Source of the DNA: Kitasatospora terrestris
GTDB taxonomy: Bacteria; Actinomycetota; Actinomycetes; Streptomycetales; Streptomycetaceae
Direction: 5' to 3'
DNA length: 64,000 bases
Assembly: GCF_039542905.1 (NCBI RefSeq)
Contig: NZ_BAABIS010000001.1
Span: forward strand, 6,634,001 to 6,698,000
Shown: one piece after another, positions 47,120-56,178 of the stretch
How the letters are laid out: every line of letters begins with the position of its first letter
How positions within the stretch are numbered: the first letter of the stretch is position 1
Position numbers and translations under genes: made by a program
The notes under the pieces: generated by a model
Database searches by the model: none
Told to the model about the DNA's origin: nothing
The model's input: the letters and a program-made list of their open reading frames with translations, nothing else

Positions 47120-48274
47120 GTGAAGGCGGCCCTGGTGGGCTGCGGGCAGATGGGCCGGGCCGCCGCCTACGCACTGGCCACCGCCCCCGGCACCACCGGG
47201 CTGACGGTGTGCGACCGGGACCGCGGGCGGGCCGCCGGGCTGGCCGACTGGCTGGCCGGCTCCGGTGGCTGCCCGGTCCGGGTGGTGGAGGACCCGGCGG
47301 CCGCCGTCGCCGGGGCGGACGTCCTCGCCACGGCCCTGCCGTGGGCGGCCACCCGGGCGGTGATCCGGACCGTGGTGCGCACCGACCCGGCGGTGCCGGT
47401 GGCCGGCATCACCCGGCCGCCGACCGAGGAACTGCCCGACCTGGACGCCTGGTTCCTGGCCGCCGGCGTCACCGTCCTGCTGCCGCTCGGCCTCGAACCG
47501 GGCCTGACCGAACTGCTCGCCGTGCACCTCGCGGAGCGCCTGGACACCGTCGAGTCGCTGGAGATCTGCTGCGGCGGCGTGCCCGAGCAGCCGCGCGACC
47601 CGCTCGGCTACACCGCGTTCTTCGGCGGGGAGAACGAGCACCACCTGCCGATCGCCCAGCGCGAGGCCCTGGCGCTGAGCGGCGGACGGCGGGTGCGGCA
47701 CGCCCGCTTCTCCGGCGTGGAGACCCGCGAGGTGGAGGGCGTCGGCCTGCTGGAGGCCTACCACGACGGGATGGCCCCCTGGCTGGGCGAGCACCCGCTC
47801 CTGCGCGGCGCGGACTGCACCCAGAAGACCCTGCGCTGGCCGGGTTTCGCCCGGACGGTGACCGACCTGGCCAGGCTCGGCCTGCTGGCCGAGGACGAGG
47901 TCGAGGTCGACGGCGTCCGGGTCCCACCCAAGCGCGTCGTCGAGCGGGTGCTGGCCCCGCAGGTCAGGGCCCGGGCCGGCGACCGCGACCTGGTGGTACT
48001 GGAGGTGACCGCGCACGGCCGCCTGGGCGGCCGGCCGGTGAGCCTGCGCAGCACCGTGCTCGACTCCGCCGACGAGGCGACCGGCCTGTCCGCGATGGCC
48101 CGCACCACGGGCTTCGCGCTGGCCGAGGCGGCCCGGTTGCTCGCCGACCGGGACGTCACCGGGCCCGGCTGGCGAAAGCCGCACCGCGCCCTGTCCGCAG
48201 CACATTTCGAACAGCTGATGGGATCACTGACCGCTCGCGGAGTGACCTGGGTACCGGCCCACGAGATCAGCTGA
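47120..48274 (+). CDS. Saccharopine dehydrogenase-like oxidoreductase
   Basis: 384 residues from GTG 47120 (GGGGAGG before it). NAD(P)-binding loop LVGCGQMGRAAAYAL at the N-terminus, then a saccharopine-dehydrogenase-type catalytic domain (LPLGLEPGLTELLAVHLAERL, CGGVPEQPRDPLGYTAFF). Close relatives act on lysine or on saccharopine, i.e. N6-linked lysine-glutamate adducts. If N6-hydroxylysine is coupled to glutamate here, the product is an aza-saccharopine, so this enzyme may process it or recycle the lysine part. 31 bp from the next gene. Confidence 0.82.
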   Translation: MKAALVGCGQMGRAAAYALATAPGTTGLTVCDRDRGRAAGLADWLAGSGGCPVRVVEDPAAAVAGADVLATALPWAATRAVIRTVVRTDPAVPVAGITRPPTEELPDLDAWFLAAGVTVLLPLGLEPGLTELLAVHLAERLDTVESLEICCGGVPEQPRDPLGYTAFFGGENEHHLPIAQREALALSGGRRVRHARFSGVETREVEGVGLLEAYHDGMAPWLGEHPLLRGADCTQKTLRWPGFARTVTDLARLGLLAEDEVEVDGVRVPPKRVVERVLAPQVRARAGDRDLVVLEVTAHGRLGGRPVSLRSTVLDSADEATGLSAMARTTGFALAEAARLLADRDVTGPGWRKPHRALSAAHFEQLMGSLTARGVTWVPAHEIS

Positions 48275-48305
48275 CAATCGCCCACGTGGCAACGGGAGAG
48301 AAAGC

Positions 48306-49637
48306 ATGAGTGAACTGCCGGAGACTTTCGATCTGCTGGGTGTCGGTATAGGTCCCTCGAATCTGAGTCTCGCGGCACTGACGTCGGGGGAGCGGGGCCT
48401 GTCGACCGTGTTCCTCGACAGCAAGGACCGATTCGAATGGCATCCGGGCCTGATGCTGCCGGACGCCCAGATGCAGGTCCATTTCCTCAAGGACCTGGTC
48501 ACCCCGGTCGACCCGACCAACCCGTTCTCCTTCCTCGCCTTCCAGGTGGCCACCAAGCGGCTCTACCGCCTGCTGGTGACCGGCCGTTCCAAGGTGCCGC
48601 GCCGCGAGTTCGAGCAGTACTGCCAGTGGGTGGCGGCCGGCCTGGACAACCTGCGCTTCGGGCGGCGGGCGGAGAACGTCGAATGGGACGGCAGTGCGTT
48701 CGTCGTGCACACCGGCGAGGGCGTGCTGCAGGCCCGCAACATCGTGGTCGGCACCGGCCTGGCCCCGCGGCTGCCCCGCAGCGCCCGCGGCCACGACCCG
48801 GAGAAGGTCTTCCACACCGACCAACTGCTCCGGCGGCCGCGGGACTTCGCGGGCAAGCGGGTGGCCGTGGTCGGTGGCGGGCAGAGCGGCGCCGAGGTCG
48901 TCAACTACCTGCTGGGCGGCGAGGACCGGCGGCCCGAGCGGATCCTCTGGGGCACCCGGCGCAGCAACCTGCTCCCGCTCGACGACAGCCCGTTCGTCGA
49001 CGAGCTCTACCTGCCCGACTACAGCCACCACTTCTACGCCCTCCCGGAGGAGGAGCGCGCGGAGACCGTGGAGCGGCTGCGCCTCACCAGCGACGGCATC
49101 TCCATCCCGCTGCTGGAGGACCTCTACCGGCGGCTGTACGACCTGGACCTGCTGGAGGGGCGGGAGCGCAGCTGCCGCATCCTGCTGGACCACGCCCTGG
49201 AGGACCTGGAGGAGACGGCCGACGGCCTGGTCATCGGCTGGCGGCCGACCCGCGGCGGGGAGGTGGTGCGTGAGGCGGTGGACATGGTCATCTGCGCCAC
49301 CGGCTACGAGCACGGCATGCCCGACCTGCTGCTCGGCCTGAAGGACCGGCTCGCGATCAGCGACGGACTGCCGGTCGTCCGGCCGGACTTCAGCCTCCAG
49401 TGGGACGGCCCGGCGGAGCACCGGATCTACGTGCAGAACGCCGCGCGGCGCGAGTACGGCGTGGCGGACCCCAACCTCAGCCTGCTCGCCTGGCGCAGCG
49501 CGGTGATCGCCAACAGCCTGCTCGGCCTCCGGCGTTACGACACCGGCTCGGTCAGCACCGCCCTGGACTGGGCCGGACCCGGCCCGCAGGAGGCCCCGGA
49601 CGGGCCCGCCGGACTCGCCCTGAACACCTCGTACTGA
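48306..49637 (+). CDS. L-lysine N6-monooxygenase-like flavoprotein
   Basis: 443 residues, SidA/IucD/PvdA family. FAD site LLGVGIGPSNLSLAAL (GxGxxN), substrate region WHPGLMLPDAQMQVHFLKDLVTPVDPTN (read in parts), NADPH site VAVVGGGQSGAEVVNYLL, and the closing ATGYEHGMPDLL. These enzymes hydroxylate the side-chain amine of lysine or ornithine. Without any siderophore synthetase nearby but directly followed by a cupin-MetRS gene, it should supply N6-hydroxylysine for N-N bond formation, as in s56-p1, triacsin and formycin pathways. Confidence 0.9.
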   Translation: MSELPETFDLLGVGIGPSNLSLAALTSGERGLSTVFLDSKDRFEWHPGLMLPDAQMQVHFLKDLVTPVDPTNPFSFLAFQVATKRLYRLLVTGRSKVPRREFEQYCQWVAAGLDNLRFGRRAENVEWDGSAFVVHTGEGVLQARNIVVGTGLAPRLPRSARGHDPEKVFHTDQLLRRPRDFAGKRVAVVGGGQSGAEVVNYLLGGEDRRPERILWGTRRSNLLPLDDSPFVDELYLPDYSHHFYALPEEERAETVERLRLTSDGISIPLLEDLYRRLYDLDLLEGRERSCRILLDHALEDLEETADGLVIGWRPTRGGEVVREAVDMVICATGYEHGMPDLLLGLKDRLAISDGLPVVRPDFSLQWDGPAEHRIYVQNAARREYGVADPNLSLLAWRSAVIANSLLGLRRYDTGSVSTALDWAGPGPQEAPDGPAGLALNTSY

Positions 49638-49715
49638 CGGTTCCCTTCGCGCACACCGACGTTCCGACGACGACCTCGGGAGAGGAGCTGGGGGCGGTCC
49701 CGCCCCCACCACAGC

Positions 49716-51740
49716 ATGGACATCGTGACCGTTCCGCGCACAGTCGACGACCTGGGCCGGCCGGACTTCGTCCGGAGCGCGCAGCCGGCCTGGGCGAAGG
49801 ATCCCGAACTGCCGGTCAACGTCCGCCGGGTGACCCTGCGTCCGGGCGAGACCACGGCCCCGCACAACCACCACGACGTCGAGGTCTGGGTGGTCCTGGA
49901 CGGCCGGGGCGAGGTCACCTCGGACGGCCGGACGGTGCAGGTGGCGGCCGGTGACGCGGTCCGCCTGCCGCCGCTCGGGGTGCACACCCTGCACAACCCG
50001 GCCGCGGACCGGCCGCTGTCCTTCCTCACCTTCTGGTGGGAGGACCTGGCGGCGCTGGAGGCCGAGCACGACCGGCGCTCGGAGCGGACCGCGGAGGAGG
50101 GCCGCCCGGTCCTGCTGCTGCCCTCCTTCCCGACCCCCAACGGCGAGCTGCACCTGGGCCACCTGGCCGGCCCGTTCCTCAACGCGGACCTGCTGCGGCG
50201 CGGCCTGGCCGCCCGGGGCACCCCGGTCGGGCTGCTGCTGGGCACCGTCGGTCACCAGAGCCAGGTCGCGGCCGCCGCGCAGGACCAGGGGCTGAGCTTC
50301 TACGAGCTGGCCGAGCGGAACACCGACGCGATCCAGGAGGCGCTGGCCGCGGCCGGCGTCGCCTGGGACGTCTTCGTCCGGCCGTCCTCCCCGCGCTACC
50401 CGGAGATCGCGCTGGAGGTGTTCGAGCGGCTGCGTGCCGACGGGACCGTCACGGCGAAGGCCGTCCAGTCCAACTACTGTGTCCCGTGCGACAGTTGGCT
50501 GTTCGAAGCGTTCGTCGCAGGGGCCTGCCCGCACTGCGGCTCGTACGACACCGCCGGCATCGAGTGCGAGGCCTGCGCGCTCCCGTTCGCCGACCACGAG
50601 CTGTTGGAGCCCAGCTGCCGCAACTGCGGCACCCCGGCCGAGCAGCGTGAACTCACGCGCTACTACCTGCCGTTGGAACCGCTGCGGGAGAGGCTGACCG
50701 GCTACCTGCGGTCGGTCTCGATGAGCGCGCGGCTGCGGTCGTACGTCGACCGGGTGCTCGCGGCCCCGCTGCCCGACCTGCCGGTGAGCACCGTCGCCGC
50801 GGACGGCATCCTGCTGCCGGCCGACCCGTCCGGGGCGACCGCCGGCCAGCGGATGTACTCGGCCTTCGAGCTCGCCGCCCGGTACCTGACGGCGGTCGAC
50901 GACCTGGCCGGGCAGCAGGGGATGGCGGGCTGGGAGGAGTACGCGCAGGCCGTCCGGCCGCGCACCGTGCTCTTCTTCGGCTTCGACAACGCCTTCCTGC
51001 GCGCCGTGGTCTTCCCGGCCGTGCTCGGTGCCTTCACCGACCGGCTGGAGCTCGCCGACACCATGGTCTGCAACGAGTTCTACCTGCTCGACGGGCAGAA
51101 GTTCTCCACCGGCCGCAAGCACGCGATCTGGGGCCGGGACGCCTTCCGGCCCGAGACCCGCGACCAGCTGCGGCTGTACCTGGCCGCCACCAGTCCGGAC
51201 ATCCGGCGCCGGGACTTCTCCCTCGCCCAGTACGAGCGCTTCGTCCGCGAGGAGCTCGCCGGGCAGTGGGAGGGCTGGCTGGCCTCGGTGGACGACCGGC
51301 TGCGCAAGTCCTTCGACGGCCGCGCCCCGGAGGCGGGCAGCTGGAACCGGGAGGCCGAGCAGTTCTACGGCCGGATCAGGGCCTTCGCCTCCCGGCTCGC
51401 CGAGGCCCTCCGGCCGGAACGATTCTCCGCCCGGGCGGCGGCCCGGGAGGTCCGCGACTTCGTGGCCGAGGCCCGCCGCTTCACCGAGGTCTGCGAGGAC
51501 GTCCTCGCGGTGCAGCCGGTCTCGGCCACCGCGCGGACCTGCATGGCGCTGGAGCTGATGGCCGTCCGGGCCCTGGCGGAGGCGGCCGGACCGCTGCTGC
51601 CGGAGCTGGCCGCCCGCCTCCGCGGGAAGCTCGGCGCACCCGCCGGCGGCACCCCGGCGAGCTGGGTCGCGCCCGGCACCGCCGTCGACCTCACCGGGCC
51701 GTACTTCGTGACGGACGCGCTGGTCCGCAGCGCCGACTGA
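49716..51740 (+). CDS. Cupin-methionyl-tRNA-synthetase-like hydrazine synthetase
   Basis: 674 residues. N-terminal cupin (about 1-115): PHNHHDVEVWVVLDGRGEV and the second metal-binding strand LPPLGVHTLHNP. Then a class I synthetase: HIGH-type motif NGELHLGHLAGPF, a double zinc knuckle with CxxC units (CVPC, CPHC, CEAC, CRNC), and a KMSKS-like KFSTGRKHA. The typical MetRS anticodon-binding use is not expected. This fusion is the enzyme type (Spb40 family) that activates an amino acid and joins it to N6-hydroxylysine, the cupin then forming the N-N bond. Best single marker that the product contains a hydrazine-derived N-N unit. Confidence 0.92.
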   Translation: MDIVTVPRTVDDLGRPDFVRSAQPAWAKDPELPVNVRRVTLRPGETTAPHNHHDVEVWVVLDGRGEVTSDGRTVQVAAGDAVRLPPLGVHTLHNPAADRPLSFLTFWWEDLAALEAEHDRRSERTAEEGRPVLLLPSFPTPNGELHLGHLAGPFLNADLLRRGLAARGTPVGLLLGTVGHQSQVAAAAQDQGLSFYELAERNTDAIQEALAAAGVAWDVFVRPSSPRYPEIALEVFERLRADGTVTAKAVQSNYCVPCDSWLFEAFVAGACPHCGSYDTAGIECEACALPFADHELLEPSCRNCGTPAEQRELTRYYLPLEPLRERLTGYLRSVSMSARLRSYVDRVLAAPLPDLPVSTVAADGILLPADPSGATAGQRMYSAFELAARYLTAVDDLAGQQGMAGWEEYAQAVRPRTVLFFGFDNAFLRAVVFPAVLGAFTDRLELADTMVCNEFYLLDGQKFSTGRKHAIWGRDAFRPETRDQLRLYLAATSPDIRRRDFSLAQYERFVREELAGQWEGWLASVDDRLRKSFDGRAPEAGSWNREAEQFYGRIRAFASRLAEALRPERFSARAAAREVRDFVAEARRFTEVCEDVLAVQPVSATARTCMALELMAVRALAEAAGPLLPELAARLRGKLGAPAGGTPASWVAPGTAVDLTGPYFVTDALVRSAD

Positions 51741-51804
51741 CCACCCGAGCACCGTCCTTCCACCCGTTTCCCGCGGCCGAGAGGCCCGTCCCGAGGGGCT
51801 ACCC

Positions 51805-53076
51805 GTGAACACCGAGAAGTCCGCCGCCCTGTACGCCCGCGCCGTCGAGGTCATGCCGGGCGGCAACAGCCGCACCGCCGTCTACAGCTCGCCCTACCCC
51901 GTCTACGTCCGGTCCGGCAGCGGTGCCCGGGTCACCGACGTCGACGGCGTCGAGCGGATCGACTTCCTGAACAACAGCACCACGCTGATCCACGGCCACG
52001 CCCACCCCGAGATGGTCGAGGCCATCGCGGCGGCGGTCGGCCACGGCACCAGCTTCGGCATGCCCACCCCGGTCGAGGTCGAGTACGCCGAGGCGCTCTC
52101 GGCCCGCAACGCCACCTTCGAGCACGTCCGCTTCACCAGCTCCGGCACCGAGGCCGTGATGATGGCCGTCCAGGCCGCCCGCGCCCACACCGGCCGCCCG
52201 AAGATCGCCAAGATCGCCGGCGCCTACCACGGCGCCTACGACGCCGTCGCGGTCAACAACGACGGCTCCGGCAACCTGATCAGCCACGCCGTCACCGGCA
52301 ACCCCGAGGGCGTGGTCTCCAACACCGTGGTCATCCCGTTCAACGACCCGGAGGGCTCGCTGGAGGTGCTGCGCCGGCACGCCGACGAGCTCGCCTGCGT
52401 GCTGATCGACCCGGTGCCGTGGCGGATCGGCCTGCTGCCCGCGAGCAAGGAGTGGCTCGACGCGCTGCGCGAGTTCTGCGACACGACCGGTGCGCTGCTG
52501 ATCTCCGACGAGGTCGGCTCCTACCGGGTCGGCTACCACGGCGCGATGGAACTGCTCGGCGCCGAGGCGGACATCACCGTCCTCGGCAAGGTCATCGCCG
52601 CCGGCATGCCGATCGGCGCGGTGGCCGGCCGCCGCCGCTTCATGGGCGTGTTCGACCCGAGCAAGGGCAAGCCGGCGCTGCCGCACTCCGGTTCCTACAA
52701 CGCCAACCCGGTCAGCATGAGCTCCGGCCTCGCCTCGCTGCGCCTGCTGACCCCCGAGGCGCACGAGCGGATCGGCCTGCTGGGCGAGCAGGCCCGGGTG
52801 GCCATGCGCGGCGCGCTCGCCGACGCCGGGCTGGACTGGGAGGTCAACGGCCTCGGCTCGCTGTTCCGGGTGGTCGCGACCAGCGCCCCGGCCGGCTACG
52901 ACAGCTCGGCCGCCGCGATGAAGGCCCTCTACTGGAAGCTGCTGGAGAACGGCATCCACGTCGGCGACAGCGGCCTGGGCTGCATCTCCACGCCGATGGG
53001 CGAGGAGGAGGTCGCCGAGTACGCGGCGGCCTTCAGCACCAGCCTCGACCAGGTCCTGGCCGAGGGCCGGGCCTGA
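51805..53076 (+). CDS. Class III aminotransferase, glutamate-1-semialdehyde aminomutase-like
   Basis: 423 residues, fold type I PLP. LYARAVEVMPGGNSRTAVYSSPYPVYV, TSSGTEAVMMAVQAARAHTGR, LISDEV (PLP Asp) and the Schiff-base lysine in TVLGKVIAAGMPIGAVAG. The wording is that of the GSA-aminomutase subgroup, many members of which are transaminases in secondary metabolism. It might install the 4-amino group of an aminopyrazole or transaminate the lysine-derived semialdehyde; neither can be decided here. A strong hairpin follows at 53095. Confidence 0.88.
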   Translation: MNTEKSAALYARAVEVMPGGNSRTAVYSSPYPVYVRSGSGARVTDVDGVERIDFLNNSTTLIHGHAHPEMVEAIAAAVGHGTSFGMPTPVEVEYAEALSARNATFEHVRFTSSGTEAVMMAVQAARAHTGRPKIAKIAGAYHGAYDAVAVNNDGSGNLISHAVTGNPEGVVSNTVVIPFNDPEGSLEVLRRHADELACVLIDPVPWRIGLLPASKEWLDALREFCDTTGALLISDEVGSYRVGYHGAMELLGAEADITVLGKVIAAGMPIGAVAGRRRFMGVFDPSKGKPALPHSGSYNANPVSMSSGLASLRLLTPEAHERIGLLGEQARVAMRGALADAGLDWEVNGLGSLFRVVATSAPAGYDSSAAAMKALYWKLLENGIHVGDSGLGCISTPMGEEEVAEYAAAFSTSLDQVLAEGRA

Positions 53077-53094
53077 CCGCGAACGCGAACCTGC

Positions 53095-53132
53095 TTCCGG
53101 TGCGGGGCCGCCGTCCCGGCCCCGCACCGGAA
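53095..53132 (+). terminator. 16-bp hairpin between aminotransferase and sigma genes
   Basis: TTCCGGTGCGGGGCCG (53095-53110) and 53117-53132 pair perfectly with a 6-base loop, 18 bases after the aminotransferase stop and 22 before the sigma start. It may be a partial terminator that lowers sigma expression, or may protect the upstream mRNA. Confidence 0.6.
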
Positions 53133-53153
53133 CAGCCCTGGGAGGCAGCACCG

Positions 53154-53804
53154 TTGTCCGGCCCCGTCCTGGAACACCCGCAGCAGCACGAGCGGGAACA
53201 CGAGTACGTCCCCGCCCCCGACGAGCAGTTCGAGCGCCAGCGCCCGCGGCTGCTGGCACTCGCCTCCCGGCGGGTCGGCTCCGCCGAGGAGGCCGAGGAC
53301 ATCGTCTCCGAAGCCTGGCTGCGCTGGTCCGCCGCGACCGACGTGGAGAACCACGCCGCGTTCCTGGCCACCGTGGTCAGCCGGCTGTGCGTCGACCACC
53401 TGAAGTCCGCGCACACCCGCCGGGTCTCCTACGTCGGCGCCCTGGTGCCCGAGGAGGTCCTGCCCGTCGGCGGCGAACCGCACGAACTGGTCGGTGACGA
53501 GGACGAGTTGCACGGCCGGATGACCTGGCTGCTGGAACGCCTCTCACCGGCCGAGCGCGCCGTCCTGCTGCTGCGCCGCGCCTTCGACTACAGCCACCGG
53601 GAGATCGCCGCCGCGCTCGGCATCAGCGAGGCCTACAGCCGCAAGCTGTACGGCCGGGCCTGCGACCGCCTCACCGCCGACCGCTCCCGCTTCACCGTCG
53701 CGCCCACCGAACGCACCGAGCTGACCCGGCGCTTCCTGGCGGCCAGCCGCGGCGGCGAACTCAAGCCGCTGGAAGACCTGCTCGCCGCGGCGATGGCCGC
53801 GTGA
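53154..53804 (+). CDS. ECF41/SigJ-like sigma factor with truncated SnoaL tail
   Basis: 216 residues from TTG 53154 (GGAGG nine bases in front). Sigma region 2: RRVGSAEEAEDIVSEAWLRW and FLATVVSRLCVDHLKSAHTRRVSYVG. Region 4: LERLSPAERAVLLLRRAFDYSHREIAAALGISEAYSRKLYGRA. The YVGALVPEEVL linker is typical of ECF41/SigJ. Full-length members go on for about 100 residues as a SnoaL-like domain that controls activity; here the protein stops at RFLAASRGGELKPLEDLLAAAMAA, just as that domain begins and before the DGGG motif. Likely the pathway activator, recognising TGTCACA-N16-CGTC. Confidence 0.87.
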   Translation: MSGPVLEHPQQHEREHEYVPAPDEQFERQRPRLLALASRRVGSAEEAEDIVSEAWLRWSAATDVENHAAFLATVVSRLCVDHLKSAHTRRVSYVGALVPEEVLPVGGEPHELVGDEDELHGRMTWLLERLSPAERAVLLLRRAFDYSHREIAAALGISEAYSRKLYGRACDRLTADRSRFTVAPTERTELTRRFLAASRGGELKPLEDLLAAAMAA

Positions 53805-53847
53805 CCCGCCACCACCACGACCACCCCCGCACCTGGAGGAACCCGCC

Positions 53848-54849
53848 ATGCGACCCACCGTGCTCCTGATCGGCTCGATGTACGCCGCCGAGGCCGAGGA
53901 ACTGCTGGAGCAGCACGCCGACGTGCGCCGAGTGGACGACCAGGACCGGCCCGCCGTCCTCGCCGCCGTCGCCGAGGCGCACGGCATCGTCGCCCGCTAC
54001 CCCGCCCGCATCGACGCCGAGCTGATCGCCGCCGCCCCGAACCTCGTCGCGGTGCTCTCCAGCGGGCGCGGCGTCGACAACATCGACCTCGACGCGGCGA
54101 CCGAGGCCGGCGTCGTCGTCGCCAACAACCCGGGCCTGGGCGGCAAGCCGGTCTCCGAGCACGCCCTCGGCCTGCTCCTGATGGTCACCCGGGGCCTCAC
54201 CGCGATCAGCCGGGACGGGATCGAGAAGGCCTGGGAGGACCGCCTCACCACCCACCGGGTGGAGCTGACCGGCAAGGTGCTCGGCATCGTCGGCCTCGGC
54301 AACGTCGGCGGCTGGATGGCCCGCCGGGCGCACGGCGGCTTCCTGATGCGGGTGCTCGCCTACGACCCCTACGTCCCGGCCGAGAAGATGGCCGAGGTCG
54401 GCGCCGAGAAGGTGGACACCCTGGAGGAACTGCTCTCCCGGGCCGACGTCGTGACCTGCCACCCGGAGCTCAACGACGAGACCGAGCAGATGTTCAACGA
54501 CAAGACCTTCGCGCAGATGAAGCCCGGCGCGTACTTCCTGAACACCTCGCGCGGCCGGGTCGTCGACGGCGAGGCACTGGCCCGCGCGCTGCGCAGCGGC
54601 CACCTCGGCGGCGCCGCGCTGGATGTCTACGAGGACGAGCCGCTGCCCGCCGACAGCCCGCTGCTGGGCATCGGGAACCTGGTGCTCAGCGCCCACATCG
54701 CGGACTTCACCGTCGAGACCAAGCGTGCCCTCGCGCTGTCCGCGGCGACCCAGCTGGCCGGCGCGCTGGCCGGCAAGCAGCCGCCGGCGGCGCTCAACCC
54801 CGACGTCTGGGGCCGGGCCGCCGAGCGCCGCCGCGCCCTGCTGGCCTGA
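53848..54849 (+). CDS. D-2-hydroxyacid dehydrogenase (3-phosphoglycerate dehydrogenase-like)
   Basis: 333 residues. NAD-binding loop LGIVGLGNVGGWMARR, catalytic Arg in SSGRGVDNID, Glu in DVYEDEPLP and His in LSAHIADF. No C-terminal ACT domain, so it is the short form. It interconverts a 2-hydroxy acid and a 2-oxo acid with NAD(H). The genuine serA is expected elsewhere, so here it probably serves the pathway; the substrate is unknown. Confidence 0.87.
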   Translation: MRPTVLLIGSMYAAEAEELLEQHADVRRVDDQDRPAVLAAVAEAHGIVARYPARIDAELIAAAPNLVAVLSSGRGVDNIDLDAATEAGVVVANNPGLGGKPVSEHALGLLLMVTRGLTAISRDGIEKAWEDRLTTHRVELTGKVLGIVGLGNVGGWMARRAHGGFLMRVLAYDPYVPAEKMAEVGAEKVDTLEELLSRADVVTCHPELNDETEQMFNDKTFAQMKPGAYFLNTSRGRVVDGEALARALRSGHLGGAALDVYEDEPLPADSPLLGIGNLVLSAHIADFTVETKRALALSAATQLAGALAGKQPPAALNPDVWGRAAERRRALLA

Positions 54850-54882
54850 GACCGACCGACCGCGAGAGCGAGGAGTGCCGCC

Positions 54883-56154
54883 GTGCTGAAGGCGATCGTG
54901 GGCCTCAACTGGGGCGACGAGGGCAAGGGAAGAATGGTCGACAACCTGTCCGCGGAGGCCGACTTCACCGTCCGCTACCACGGCGGCAGCAACGCCGGCC
55001 ACACGATCCACACCGACCGGGGCAGGTTCAAGCTGCACAGCCTGCCCAGCAGCGTGCTGCGCCCCACCGTGACCGGCGTGCTCGGCCCCGGGATGACCGT
55101 CGACGTCGAGGGCTTCCTCGCCGAGTTCGAGGCGCTGCGCGAGCACGGGGTGCGGGCCGACCGGCTCCTGGTCGCGGGCGCGGCCTCGGTCTGCTTCCCC
55201 TTCCACCGCGACCTGGACGGCGCCGAGGAGGAACGCCTCTCCGACGGCCGGTACGGCTCGACCCGGCGCGGCATCTCGCCCGCCTACGGGGACCGGGTGA
55301 TGAAGAAGACCCTGCTCGTCCGGGAGCTGTTCGACCGGCCGAACCTGCCCGGCCGGCTCGCCGCCGTCCTGGACTGGGCCAACCAGCGGACCGAGCGGAT
55401 CTACGGCGGCGCCGCGCTCTCCCCCGACGAGGTCCTGCGCTGGGCCACGGACGTCGCCGAGCGGCTGGAGCCGCACGTCGTCGACGCGACCGCGCTGCTC
55501 GGCAAGGCCCTCGACGAGGGGGCCACCGTCATCGCGGAGGGGCAGCTCGGCGCCCTGAAGGACCTGTACTACGGCATCTACCCCTTCACCACCTCGTCCA
55601 ACTGCCTGGCCGGCCACGCGCCGGTGGGCATCGGCGTCCCGTGGGCGCGGGTGGACCGGACGGTCGGCGTCACCAAGGCGTTCTCCTCCTGCGTCGGGGC
55701 GGGGCCGTTCGTGACGGAGTTCGACGAGGAGCGCGCCGACCGGCTGCGCCGGCAGTGGGGCGAGTACGGGGCGACGACCAACCGCCCGCGCCGGCTCGGC
55801 GCGTTCGACGCGGTGGCGACCCGCTACGGCGCGCGCGTGCAGGGCGCCGACGAGGTCGCGATCACCAACCTCGACCAGCTGAGCGGCACCGGCGAACTGC
55901 AGCTGTGCGTGGCCTACGAGCAGAACGGCCGCACGGTGCGCGAGTTCAGCCCCGTCCCGGCCGACCTGGCCGCCGCCACCCCGGTCTACGAGACCCTGCC
56001 CGGCTGGGACGAGGACCTCACCGGCATCCGCGCGTACGAGGAACTGCCCGCCGGTGCGCGGGAGTACGTCGAGGCGATCCAGGACCTGCTCGGTGCGCCG
56101 GTGCGCCACGTGTCGGTCGGCCCGCACCGCGACGCCCTGATCGAGATCAAGTGA
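54883..56154 (+). CDS. Adenylosuccinate synthetase-like protein (PurA homologue) of the cluster
   Basis: 423 residues, GTG start after AGGAG. The GTP loop reads LNWGDEGKGRMVD instead of the usual QWGDEGKGK, and GGSNAGHTI keeps the IMP-site His. The aspartate loop, normally TTGRxRRxGW, is TTNRPRRLGAFD. These changes in otherwise invariant motifs mark it as a specialised copy. PurA adds aspartate to a 6-oxopurine nucleotide; with the PurB-like lyase it would turn a formycin B-type (oxo) nucleotide into the amino form. Confidence 0.9.
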   Translation: MLKAIVGLNWGDEGKGRMVDNLSAEADFTVRYHGGSNAGHTIHTDRGRFKLHSLPSSVLRPTVTGVLGPGMTVDVEGFLAEFEALREHGVRADRLLVAGAASVCFPFHRDLDGAEEERLSDGRYGSTRRGISPAYGDRVMKKTLLVRELFDRPNLPGRLAAVLDWANQRTERIYGGAALSPDEVLRWATDVAERLEPHVVDATALLGKALDEGATVIAEGQLGALKDLYYGIYPFTTSSNCLAGHAPVGIGVPWARVDRTVGVTKAFSSCVGAGPFVTEFDEERADRLRRQWGEYGATTNRPRRLGAFDAVATRYGARVQGADEVAITNLDQLSGTGELQLCVAYEQNGRTVREFSPVPADLAAATPVYETLPGWDEDLTGIRAYEELPAGAREYVEAIQDLLGAPVRHVSVGPHRDALIEIK

Positions 56155-56178
56155 ACCGGCTCAAGGAGGAGCGCTGAC

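Noticed and set aside
49716..51740. Housekeeping methionyl-tRNA synthetase
   Set aside because: N-terminal cupin, altered KMSKS (KFSTG) and the biosynthetic context point to a hydrazine synthetase.
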